This document shows, piece after piece, positions 33,064-40,916 of a stretch of DNA of 48,756 nt; position 1 is the stretch's first letter, and every line of letters starts with the position of its first letter. The notes beneath the pieces were generated by a model. That model saw only the letters and a list, made by a program, of their open reading frames with translations. It ran no database searches and was not told the DNA's origin. A program made the translations under genes and the position numbers. Origin of the DNA: Pseudomonas sp. 6D_7.1_Bac1 (GTDB taxonomy: Bacteria; Pseudomonadota; Gammaproteobacteria; Pseudomonadales; Pseudomonadaceae); contig NZ_JANLNW010000030.1 in NCBI RefSeq assembly GCF_025465945.1, positions 1-48,756 on the forward strand, written 5' to 3'.

Positions 33064-33522
33064 GTGTCCCAGACCCTCGACGCCCTTCAGATGAATATCA
33101 GCAGTGCCATGGTGGTGGCCGCGCGGCATTGGCGGAAGATCTGCCAGACCACGTTGGTCAACTACGGCATTTCCGAAGCCTGCGCCGTCCCGTTGTTGAT
33201 GATCGGGCGTCTGGGCGAGGGTGTGCGGCAGGTGACGGTGGCGCAGGCGGCGGGGATGGAGAGCCCGTCGCTGGTGCGTTTGCTCGATCAGTTGTGTCAG
33301 GCCGGGTATGTCTGCCGCACCGAAGATCCCCTTGATCGTCGCGCCAAGTGCCTGAGCCTGACCGATACCGGCCGTGAATTGGTACAGGCGGTGGAAGTCG
33401 AGTTGGTGCGCTTGCGCCGTGTGGTGCTCGAAGGCATCGATCCGGCGGATCTGGAGGCGGCGCTGCGGGTGATTCGCGCGTTCGAGGCGGCGGAGCAGCA
33501 GTTACCGGTGACCCCCTCTTGA
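33064..33522 (+). CDS. MarR family transcriptional regulator
   Basis: A 152-residue MarR regulator. The winged helix is visible as VTVAQAAGMESPSLVRLLDQL and the wing DPLDRRAKCLSLTDTGREL (about 75-105), with dimerisation helices at both ends. GTG 33064 or ATG 33091 could be the start; neither has a strong ribosome site and the shorter would drop nine residues. It overlaps the FUSC gene by 4 bases, so regulator and pump are one operon. The likely signal is an aromatic acid or similar toxic anion. Confidence 0.85.
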   Translation: MSQTLDALQMNISSAMVVAARHWRKICQTTLVNYGISEACAVPLLMIGRLGEGVRQVTVAQAAGMESPSLVRLLDQLCQAGYVCRTEDPLDRRAKCLSLTDTGRELVQAVEVELVRLRRVVLEGIDPADLEAALRVIRAFEAAEQQLPVTPS

Positions 33523-35600
33523 ACGGATTTTTTAGCGGCATACCGCCGGCCCGTGACTGGTTTTACGGTGTGCGCACCTTCGCTGCGTCGATGATCGCGC
33601 TGTACATCGCCATGCTCATGCAAATGCCGCGTCCGTATTGGGCGATGGCCACGGTGTACATCGTTTCCAGCCCGTTCGTCGGGCCGACCAGTTCCAAGGC
33701 CTTGTACCGCGCCATCGGCACCTTTACCGGCGCTGCGGCGGCCTTGCTGTTTGTGCCGATGTTCGTCCAGAGCCCCTATGTGCTGGTGCTGGTGATCGCG
33801 TTGTGGACCGGCATCCTGCTGTTTCTGTCCATGCATTTGCGCACTGCCAATAACTACGCGCTGATGCTCGCCGGCTACACCTTGCCGCTGATCGCCCTGC
33901 CGGTGGTGGATAACCCGTTGGCGGTGTGGGACGTGGCGGAAGCGCGGACCGAAGAGATCTTCCTCGGCATCGTCTGCGCGGCCGTGGTCGGCAGCATGTT
34001 CTGGCCTCGGCGGCTGGCGCCGGTGTTCGATGACGCGGTGAGTAAGTGGTTCAGCGACGCGGTGACCTATAGCCAGCGCTTCCTGACCCGCAACGTGCAG
34101 CCCGACGAAGTCAGCACCCTGCGCGCCTCGATGGTCGCCACGTTCAACTCCCTCGAATTGATGATCGGCCAGCTACCCCACGAAGGCGCACGGCCGCAGA
34201 CCGTGCGCAATACCAAAGAGCTGCGCGGGCGGATGATTCACCTGCTGCCGGTGGTGGATGCCCTGGACGATGCGTTGTATGCCTTGCAGCGCCGCACACC
34301 CGAGCTTGTGGATAAGTTCGCGCCCGTGTTGGGCGCGACGCTGGAATGGCTCGACAGCAGCGACGCCTCGGTCGAACGCTGGCAAACGCTGCGTCATCAA
34401 CTCGAAGCCCTGCAACCGAGTGCCGAGGCGCTGGACGATCGTAAGCAACTGCTGTTTTCCAACGCGTTGTATCGCCTCGGTGAGTGGATCGATTTGTGGC
34501 AAGACTTGCGCAGCCTGCAAGAGGCGATTCGCTGCGAAAGCCAGGACAACTGGCGTGCGGTCTACCGCCATTGGCGGCTGGGCCGGCTGACGCCTTTTCT
34601 CGACCGTGGGCTGATGCTCTATTCGGCAGCCTCGACGGTGCTGGCAATCATCGTGGCCTCGGTGCTGTGGATTCTGCTCGGCTGGACCGACGGCGGCAGC
34701 GCGGTGATCCTGGCGGCGGTGGCGTGCAGCTTTTTCGCGGCGATGGACGACCCGGCGCCGCAGATTTACCGGTTCTTTTTTTGGACCGCGATGTCGGTGC
34801 TGTTCGCCAGCCTTTACCTGTTTTTGATCCTGCCAAACCTGCATGACTTCCCGATGCTGGTGCTGGCATTCGCCGTGCCGTTCATCTGCGTCGGCACCCT
34901 GACCGTAAACCCGCGTTTTTACCTCGGTATGTTGCTGACCATCGTCAACACCTCGTCCTTTATCAGCATCCAGGGCGCCTACGACGCGGACTTTTTGAGC
35001 TTCGCCAACTCCAACCTCGCCGGTCCCATCGGCTTGTTGTTTGCCTTCGTCTGGACCCTGGTGGCACGCCCCTTCGGTTCGGAGCTGGCGGCCAAGCGCC
35101 TGACCCGTTTCAGCTGGCGCGACATCGTCGGCATGACCGAGCCTGCGAACCTTGCCGAACACCGGCGCCTGGGCGTGCAGATGCTTGATCGGCTGATGCA
35201 GCACTTGCCGCGTCTGGCGATGACCGGTCAGGACACCGGCATCGCGCTGCGTGAAGTACGGGTTGCGCTGAACTTGCTTGACTTGTTGGCGTACGCGCCA
35301 CGGGTGTTGGGTGTGCCGAACGTCTTGCTGCGTCAAGTGGTGGCCGAGGTCGGCGAGTACTTCAAGGCGTGTCTCAAGGCCGGCGAACGCTTGCCGGCCC
35401 CGGCGCCGTTGCTGATGACCCTCGACCGCACCCGTCGCGCACTCAATGGCCAGGGCCTGCAAGGTGACGACGAAACCCGTCTGCACCTGCTGCACGCCCT
35501 CGCCGGTCTGCGCCTGGCGCTGTTGCCGGGCGTGGAATTCATTGGCAGCGGCGAGGCCGAAGAACCCTTTCCCCATGGCATCGATGGAGCGCCTTTATGA
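33519..35600 (+). CDS. FUSC/AaeB-family inner-membrane efflux protein
   Basis: A 693-residue inner-membrane protein of the fusaric-acid-resistance/AaeB family. Two membrane blocks, each of about five to six spans, lie at about 15-160 and 360-510, each followed by a soluble cytosolic region. Family motifs include PPARDWFYGVRTFAASM and MPRPYWAMATVYIV at the start. It starts with TTG overlapping the marR stop (TTGA). With DUF1656 and HlyD neighbours it should export aromatic carboxylic acids through a tripartite channel. Substrate unknown. Confidence 0.9.
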   Translation: MNGFFSGIPPARDWFYGVRTFAASMIALYIAMLMQMPRPYWAMATVYIVSSPFVGPTSSKALYRAIGTFTGAAAALLFVPMFVQSPYVLVLVIALWTGILLFLSMHLRTANNYALMLAGYTLPLIALPVVDNPLAVWDVAEARTEEIFLGIVCAAVVGSMFWPRRLAPVFDDAVSKWFSDAVTYSQRFLTRNVQPDEVSTLRASMVATFNSLELMIGQLPHEGARPQTVRNTKELRGRMIHLLPVVDALDDALYALQRRTPELVDKFAPVLGATLEWLDSSDASVERWQTLRHQLEALQPSAEALDDRKQLLFSNALYRLGEWIDLWQDLRSLQEAIRCESQDNWRAVYRHWRLGRLTPFLDRGLMLYSAASTVLAIIVASVLWILLGWTDGGSAVILAAVACSFFAAMDDPAPQIYRFFFWTAMSVLFASLYLFLILPNLHDFPMLVLAFAVPFICVGTLTVNPRFYLGMLLTIVNTSSFISIQGAYDADFLSFANSNLAGPIGLLFAFVWTLVARPFGSELAAKRLTRFSWRDIVGMTEPANLAEHRRLGVQMLDRLMQHLPRLAMTGQDTGIALREVRVALNLLDLLAYAPRVLGVPNVLLRQVVAEVGEYFKACLKAGERLPAPAPLLMTLDRTRRALNGQGLQGDDETRLHLLHALAGLRLALLPGVEFIGSGEAEEPFPHGIDGAPL

Positions 35601-35806
35601 TCGGTGATCTGGACATCAGCGGGGTGTTCCTGCCCACCTTGCTGGTGCTGATGGGCATTACGTACGTGCTGTACCTGGTGGTGCACGGGTTACTGACGCG
35701 CCTGCACTTTTATCGTCTGGTCTGGCACCGGGCGTTGTTCAACGTTGGTCTTTACGCCTTGCTGCTCGGCGCCGTGGACTCACTCAGTCGATACCTGATG
35801 ACATGA
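35597..35806 (+). CDS. DUF1656 (AaeX-like) small membrane protein
   Basis: A 69-residue protein with two membrane spans (FLPTLLVLMGITYVLYLVV and ALFNVGLYALLLGAVDSL), which is the DUF1656/AaeX pattern. It overlaps both neighbours by 4 bases. Such proteins always sit between FUSC and HlyD genes but have no proven function; assembly of the pump is a reasonable guess. Confidence 0.9.
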   Translation: MIGDLDISGVFLPTLLVLMGITYVLYLVVHGLLTRLHFYRLVWHRALFNVGLYALLLGAVDSLSRYLMT

Positions 35807-36693
35807 AAAAACCTATTTTGACCCTTGGCCGTGTGGTGTTGACCCTGTTGGTGGTGACCTTCGCGGTCGTCGTGGTCTGGCGCATGGTGATGTATTACAT
35901 GTTCGCTCCGTGGACTCGCGACGGGCACATTCGTGCGGATATCGTGCAGATCGCCCCGGATGTTTCCGGGCTGATCCAGCAAGTGGAAGTGCGCGACAAC
36001 CAGTTGGTGACGCGCGGTCAGGTGCTGTTCAGCATCGACCAGGACCGCTTCAAACTGGCGTTGCGCCAAGCCAAGGCGGCAGTCGCCGACCGTCAGGAAA
36101 CCCTGGCGCAGGCGCAACGAGAAGCCAAACGAAACCGTGGCCTGGGCAATCTGGTGCCGGGCGAGCAACTGGAAGAGAGCCAGTCCCGCGTGGCCCGCGC
36201 CGAGGTGGCGTTGTCTGAGGCTCAGGTGTCGGTGGACAGTGCCCAACTCAACCTCGATCGCTCGGTGATTCGCAGCCCGGTGGACGGTTACGTCAACGAC
36301 CGCGCACCGCGTGCCCAGGAGTTCGTCACGGCGGGCCGGCCAGTGTTGTCGGTGGTGGACAGCAATTCCTTCCACATCGACGGCTATTTCGAAGAGACCA
36401 AACTGGACGGCATTCATGTCGGCCAAGGTGTCGATATCCGCGTGGTCGGTGACCGTGCACGGTTGCGTGGACATGTCGAAAGCATCGTCGCCGGCATTGA
36501 AGACCGCGACCGCAGCAGCGGTTCGAACCTGCTGCCCAACGTTAACCCGGCGTTCAGTTGGGTGCGTCTGGCGCAGCGGATTCCGGTGCGCATTGCCTTT
36601 GATGACGTGCCGGCAGATTTCCGCATGATCGCCGGGCGTACCGCGACCGTGTCGATCATCGGCGACAAACCCGAGCAGGAGCCGGTGCAATGA
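35803..36693 (+). CDS. HlyD/AaeA-family periplasmic adaptor
   Basis: A 296-residue membrane-fusion protein with one N-terminal membrane anchor (about 7-29). Lipoyl half motifs are ADIVQIAPDVSGLIQQVEVRDN and RSPVDGYVNDRAPRAQEFV, split by a coiled coil (about 85-150), then a barrel domain (FHIDGYFEETKLDGIHVGQ). It connects the FUSC pump to the outer-membrane channel encoded next. ATGA overlaps at both ends keep the operon coupled. Confidence 0.9.
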   Translation: MKKPILTLGRVVLTLLVVTFAVVVVWRMVMYYMFAPWTRDGHIRADIVQIAPDVSGLIQQVEVRDNQLVTRGQVLFSIDQDRFKLALRQAKAAVADRQETLAQAQREAKRNRGLGNLVPGEQLEESQSRVARAEVALSEAQVSVDSAQLNLDRSVIRSPVDGYVNDRAPRAQEFVTAGRPVLSVVDSNSFHIDGYFEETKLDGIHVGQGVDIRVVGDRARLRGHVESIVAGIEDRDRSSGSNLLPNVNPAFSWVRLAQRIPVRIAFDDVPADFRMIAGRTATVSIIGDKPEQEPVQ

Positions 36694-38138
36694 AAGCGGC
36701 GGCCTGTTTAGCGACGGTCGGGCTCGGCGTGTTGCTGTCGGCCTGTCAGGTGGTCGGCCCGGATTACCAGTTGCCCAAAGAAGCAGCGCTGCACCGCGAC
36801 GACTTTCAGGGTGACCTGAGCGCCCGCAGCCAGAATGTGGTGTCCGCGCCAGTGCCGGGCGACTGGTGGCGGTTGTACCAGGACCCGCGTCTGGATGAGC
36901 TGGTGCGTCAGGCCATGGCCAAGAACACCGATTTGCGGGTGGCGGCGGCCAACCTGTCCCGTGCTCGCTCGCAAGTCGAAGAAGCCGAGTCGGCAGGTGG
37001 CTGGAGCGGTGGCGTGAAGGTCGGTGCCCAGCGCTTACAGGAGTCCGGTGAGGCGTTTCTGATACCGGAAAAAGTCCCGGTGGCCAATGTCGGCGACATC
37101 GCCTTCACCACCTCCTATCAGTTCGACCTGTTTGGCACCTTGCAGCGTGGGATTGAAGCGGCCAAGGCCAACGCCGACGCGACTCAAGCCGCAGCGGACA
37201 CTGCGCGCATCACCGTGGTCGCCGACGTGGTGCGGGCGTACACCCAAGTGTGCGCGGCCAACGAAGAGCGCGAGATCGCCGAGCATTCGCTCAACCTGCA
37301 AGGCCAGAGCACTGCGTTGATCCAGCGGCTGCGTGATGCCGGACGCGGCGACGAAACCCAGGTCACGCGCTCGCAAACCCAGTTCAAATCCTTGCGCGCC
37401 GATATGCCGCGCTATGAAGCCGCGCGTCAGGCCGGGTTGTTCCGTTTGTCGATGCTGCTGGCCAAACCGGTGGACCAATTACCCGCCGGCACCGGCAGTT
37501 GCAATGAACTGCCAAAGATTGCGCAATTGTTGCCGGTAGGTGACGGCGCCACGCTGCTCAAGCGTCGGCCGGACGTGCGTCAGGCCGAGCGTCGACTGGC
37601 GGCTGCGACGGCGGACATCGGGGTTGCCACCGGTCAGTTGTACCCGGACATCAGCATCGGGGCGACCGTCGGCACCGTCGGTATTCTCGATCACCTCGGT
37701 CAACCGCAGACCAATCGCTGGGGCTTCGGCCCGCTGCTGACCTGGACGGTGCCGTCCAACGGCTCCCGGGCGCGGGTGCGTGAGGCCGAAGCCGCGACCC
37801 AGGGCGCGCTGGCGCACTTTGACGGCGTGGTATTGAACGCCATTCGCGAAACCCAGACCGGTCTGGCGCAGTATTCCGCGTTGTTGCAGCGCCGCGACGC
37901 CTTGGTCGACGCCGAACAGTCGGCGCAACAGGCGGCGGACCAAACGCACCGCTTCTTCCAGGCCGGCCGGGCGTCGTTCCTCGCCGATTTGCAGGCGACC
38001 CGCACCTACACCGACGTGCGTGCGCAGGTGGCAAGCGCCAATACTCAAGTTGCCATGAGCCAGATTGATTTGTTCCTGGCCCTCGGTGGCGGCTGGGAAA
38101 GCGGACGAACGCAAGGTTTGAAACCGACGAAACCCTGA
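36690..38138 (+). CDS. NodT/OprM-family outer-membrane channel lipoprotein
   Basis: A 482-residue outer-membrane factor of the NodT/RND type. It has a lipoprotein signal with lipobox LLSAC (Cys about 19), followed by VVGPDYQLP, and the paired family segments WWRLYQDPRLDELVRQAMAKN (about 51-71) and RRPDVRQAERRLAAATADIG (about 292-311). It should form the trimeric exit duct for the FUSC/HlyD pump. Last gene of the operon; the next gene starts 83 bases later. Confidence 0.9.
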   Translation: MKAAACLATVGLGVLLSACQVVGPDYQLPKEAALHRDDFQGDLSARSQNVVSAPVPGDWWRLYQDPRLDELVRQAMAKNTDLRVAAANLSRARSQVEEAESAGGWSGGVKVGAQRLQESGEAFLIPEKVPVANVGDIAFTTSYQFDLFGTLQRGIEAAKANADATQAAADTARITVVADVVRAYTQVCAANEEREIAEHSLNLQGQSTALIQRLRDAGRGDETQVTRSQTQFKSLRADMPRYEAARQAGLFRLSMLLAKPVDQLPAGTGSCNELPKIAQLLPVGDGATLLKRRPDVRQAERRLAAATADIGVATGQLYPDISIGATVGTVGILDHLGQPQTNRWGFGPLLTWTVPSNGSRARVREAEAATQGALAHFDGVVLNAIRETQTGLAQYSALLQRRDALVDAEQSAQQAADQTHRFFQAGRASFLADLQATRTYTDVRAQVASANTQVAMSQIDLFLALGGGWESGRTQGLKPTKP

Positions 38139-38221
38139 GGCCGTTGCTATGCTTTTACATGTCGGGTCCGCGCGGGTGGATCCGGCCGTCAAGGCTCGCG
38201 TTGGTCATGGGGATTCCAATA

Positions 38222-38857
38222 ATGAAAAACCCTTATGCTCCCGGCTTCTGGTGCGCTATTGCCGCGCTGGTGCTGCTCTCGGCAACGTATTTTTATGGCG
38301 TGATGCTGGCGCACCAGCTCGATAAGGCGTTGGTCTTTCTCGACAGTGCCAGCGCGCTGATCGGTGTGCTGTCGATCGCGGTCGTCGCCTGGGCTTCGCT
38401 GCAAACCCAGCGGATCAAGAAAAAACAACTCGAACAAGGCAAGACCCTGGTGATGATCTGGGACACCAAGGTGGCGTTGCGTCGGGTTGAAACGGTGTTT
38501 GACCGGTATTTCTGGGGCAGTTACTGGCAACCGGGGCGCACCTTTCAGGAAGTCATGGGCGAACTCACCGGTACCCCGCTGGAAAAAAGCCTCGAAGCCC
38601 TGAAAACCCAATGCCTGGCCCTCGATAAACAGGTCACCGACGAAGGCTGGCACTGGCTGAACAACGCCCGCGAACTGTCTGACGTGGCCAACGCCATGGC
38701 CCGTGAGCGTTATCAACTGGATTTCTGCGACCCGCGCTCGGAATCACCCAATGGCGCGGTGATCAATCGGGACTTTGAAGTGCTGGTCTACACGTGGACC
38801 GCACGGCTGAAAAGCTTTGATCATCAGCTGGATGAGATCGAAGTGCAGTATTCCTGA
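38222..38857 (+). CDS. Hypothetical membrane protein, two N-terminal spans
   Basis: A 211-residue protein that I do not recognise. Two hydrophobic spans (FWCAIAALVLLSATYFYGVML and ALIGVLSIAVVAWASL, about 9-65) are followed by a cytosolic, mostly helical domain with RIKKKQLEQGKTLVMIWDTKVALRR at its start. ATG 38222 has GGGGA ten bases upstream; the longer frame from 38144 would begin just after the efflux operon and lacks a ribosome site. REP repeats follow. No link to a pathway is visible. Confidence 0.7.
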   Translation: MKNPYAPGFWCAIAALVLLSATYFYGVMLAHQLDKALVFLDSASALIGVLSIAVVAWASLQTQRIKKKQLEQGKTLVMIWDTKVALRRVETVFDRYFWGSYWQPGRTFQEVMGELTGTPLEKSLEALKTQCLALDKQVTDEGWHWLNNARELSDVANAMARERYQLDFCDPRSESPNGAVINRDFEVLVYTWTARLKSFDHQLDEIEVQYS

Positions 38858-38877
38858 ATCGATGTCGGCAGGACTGC

Positions 38878-38967
38878 CGCCATCGCGAGCAGGCTCGCTC
38901 CCACAGTTGACCGCGTTCTTATCCACCGACTCGGTCCAATGTGGGAGCGAGCCTGCTCGCGATGGCG
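38878..38967. repeat. REP doublet with 28-bp perfect inverted arms
   Basis: Arms 38878-38905 and 38940-38967 are perfectly complementary over 28 bp (core AGGCTCGCTCCCACA). This is the standard fluorescens-group REP/BIME. It occupies much of the 315-base gap between 38857 and 39173; the rest (38968-39172) holds no gene that I can see and should contain the promoter of the next gene. Confidence 0.9.
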
Positions 38968-39172
38968 ATCGAATAATCGACGAAACACTCACCCCTGCAA
39001 GTGGCCCACAGGCACCATCGCTCCATAGACACTCTTTCACCTTTAATCATTGGGCCGCTCCACGGCACAAATGCTAATCTCCATCCCACTTTTAGCGGAG
39101 TCGAGCCGCAACCCGTCACGGGTTCAGGGAAGACGACCACCTTTTCAACAACGGACATTGATCGGGTCATTC

Positions 39173-40678
39173 ATGAATAAATCAGCAGGCGTGCTTCTGG
39201 GAATCGTCGTGGCCATCGGTGCAATCAGTGCCGGCGGTGCCTGGTACACCGGTACAAAACTGGAAGGGGTGCTGCAAACCTCGATCGCCGACGCCAACAA
39301 AGAACTGCAAACGGCGATGGTCGGTTCCAAGGGCACCGCGACCCTGGAACTGGTGTCGCTGGATCGCCAGTTGTTCAGCAGCACTGCGCATTACCGCGTC
39401 AAAGCCCAGGGCGAAATGTTCGGCGGTGAGCCCGTCGAGCTACTGTTTGTTGATCATATCGAACACGGCCCGCTGCCATTCTCGCGTCTGGTGTCGTTCA
39501 AATGGCTGCCGGTCATGGCCACCAGTCACTATTCGCTGGAAAAGACCCCGACGACCGAAAAGTGGTTCGCTGCCACCAAGGATGTGTCCCCGCTCAAGGG
39601 TGTGGTCAACATCGGTTATGACCGCGCCACCAGCGGCAACCTTGAACTGCTGCCCGTCGAAACGGCACTGGACGACAAGTCCACGCTGAAGTTTTCCGGC
39701 CTGAGCCTCGACGTGTCGGCCAGCGCCGAGGCACAGAAGGTCAAAGCCGACGGTTACATGGACAGCCTTACGCTGACCGGTGTTGCCCAGGACCAGTCCC
39801 CGGTGAAAATCGAATTGAACGGCCTGACCCTGGCCAGCAACCTCAACAAAAGCAGCTATGGCTATTACCTGGGGGAAAACGTCGTCGAGCTGACCAGCAC
39901 CAAAACCACCTTTGGCGACAAGCAGTCGGTGATGGCCTTCAAGAATGCTGAAATGAAGAGCTCCACCACCGAGTCCGGGACCAACGCGGCGGGGCGTGCC
40001 GATTACAAGATTGGCGAAATCACCCTCAACGACAAGGCACTTGGCTCCGCGCAAATGGCCTGGAGCATGAAAAACCTCGATATTCCATCGACGCTGTCGC
40101 TGGTGCAGATTTACCAGACCAAACTGCAGCCGTACGAAGCGGCGGCCGCCGCTGCTGCCGCTGCGGGTGAGCCGGCGCCAGAGCTGAACCTGACCGATGC
40201 CGAGCACGCGCAGGTCAAGGCGAGTCTGGAGACGCTGCTGGCCGCCCAGCCACAGGTAGCGCTGGAGAATTTCTCCTTCACCACCCCCAATGGCGTAAGC
40301 CGCACCAGTCTGGTGATTGACCTGACCAAGCCACAATCGCTGGACCTGCCACCCGACCAGTTGGGCAAGCAAATGATTGCGCTGCTGGACTTCAATCTGC
40401 AGCTCTCCAAGCCGATGATTGGTGACCTGGTGAGTGTGCAGGCACAGATGGAAGGCCAGACCGATGCCAAAGCGGTTGCCGAACAAGCCACCGCCACCAG
40501 CGATATGGTCAGCAGCATGGCTGTTGGTACGCAACTGGCGACGCTGGATGGCAACAACATTGTCTCCAGGCTGCACTACACCAACAATCAAGTGGACTTC
40601 AACGGCCAGAAAATGACCGTCGAACAGTTTGTCGGTTTCGTGATGAGCAAGCTCAACAAAGCGGGCGCGATGCAGTAA
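39173..40678 (+). CDS. YdgA/DUF945 family protein
   Basis: A 501-residue protein with a single N-terminal membrane anchor (LLGIVVAIGAISAGGAWYTG) and a large periplasmic part typical of YdgA/DUF945: GTATLELVSLDRQLFSSTAHYRV near the start and repeated beta-rich segments. An Ala-rich linker (about 320-335) precedes a helical stretch. Start ATG 39173 is chosen because the upstream open frame overlaps untranslated-looking sequence. The family is linked to cell-envelope processes and motility in enterobacteria but has no defined reaction. Confidence 0.8.
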   Translation: MNKSAGVLLGIVVAIGAISAGGAWYTGTKLEGVLQTSIADANKELQTAMVGSKGTATLELVSLDRQLFSSTAHYRVKAQGEMFGGEPVELLFVDHIEHGPLPFSRLVSFKWLPVMATSHYSLEKTPTTEKWFAATKDVSPLKGVVNIGYDRATSGNLELLPVETALDDKSTLKFSGLSLDVSASAEAQKVKADGYMDSLTLTGVAQDQSPVKIELNGLTLASNLNKSSYGYYLGENVVELTSTKTTFGDKQSVMAFKNAEMKSSTTESGTNAAGRADYKIGEITLNDKALGSAQMAWSMKNLDIPSTLSLVQIYQTKLQPYEAAAAAAAAAGEPAPELNLTDAEHAQVKASLETLLAAQPQVALENFSFTTPNGVSRTSLVIDLTKPQSLDLPPDQLGKQMIALLDFNLQLSKPMIGDLVSVQAQMEGQTDAKAVAEQATATSDMVSSMAVGTQLATLDGNNIVSRLHYTNNQVDFNGQKMTVEQFVGFVMSKLNKAGAMQ

Positions 40679-40709
40679 ACACCCCGTAACCGCTACCGCT
40701 TCAGGTAAA

Positions 40710-40747
40710 CGCCCAGCTCTCGCTTTAGCGCAGAGACTGGGCGTTTT
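40710..40747 (+). terminator. Rho-independent terminator after the YdgA gene
   Basis: CGCCCAG (40710-40716) pairs with CTGGGCG (40737-40743), with an inner CTCT/AGAG helix, followed by TTTT. It isolates the YdgA gene from the pga operon. Confidence 0.8.
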
Positions 40748-40916
40748 GCTGTGTGGGACGAATCTGAAGAAATATGCGGATTTGTCTTTTACCGATCGTC
40801 GACATGGAAGACTCCACCGCAGGATAGCTTGGCTGGGTCATAAGGCACCGGCCGCCTGAGGTGTAGTGCTCAGGGGAACCCATCGCTCCAGCTCTCCTCG
40901 CACAGGAAGCTGACGA

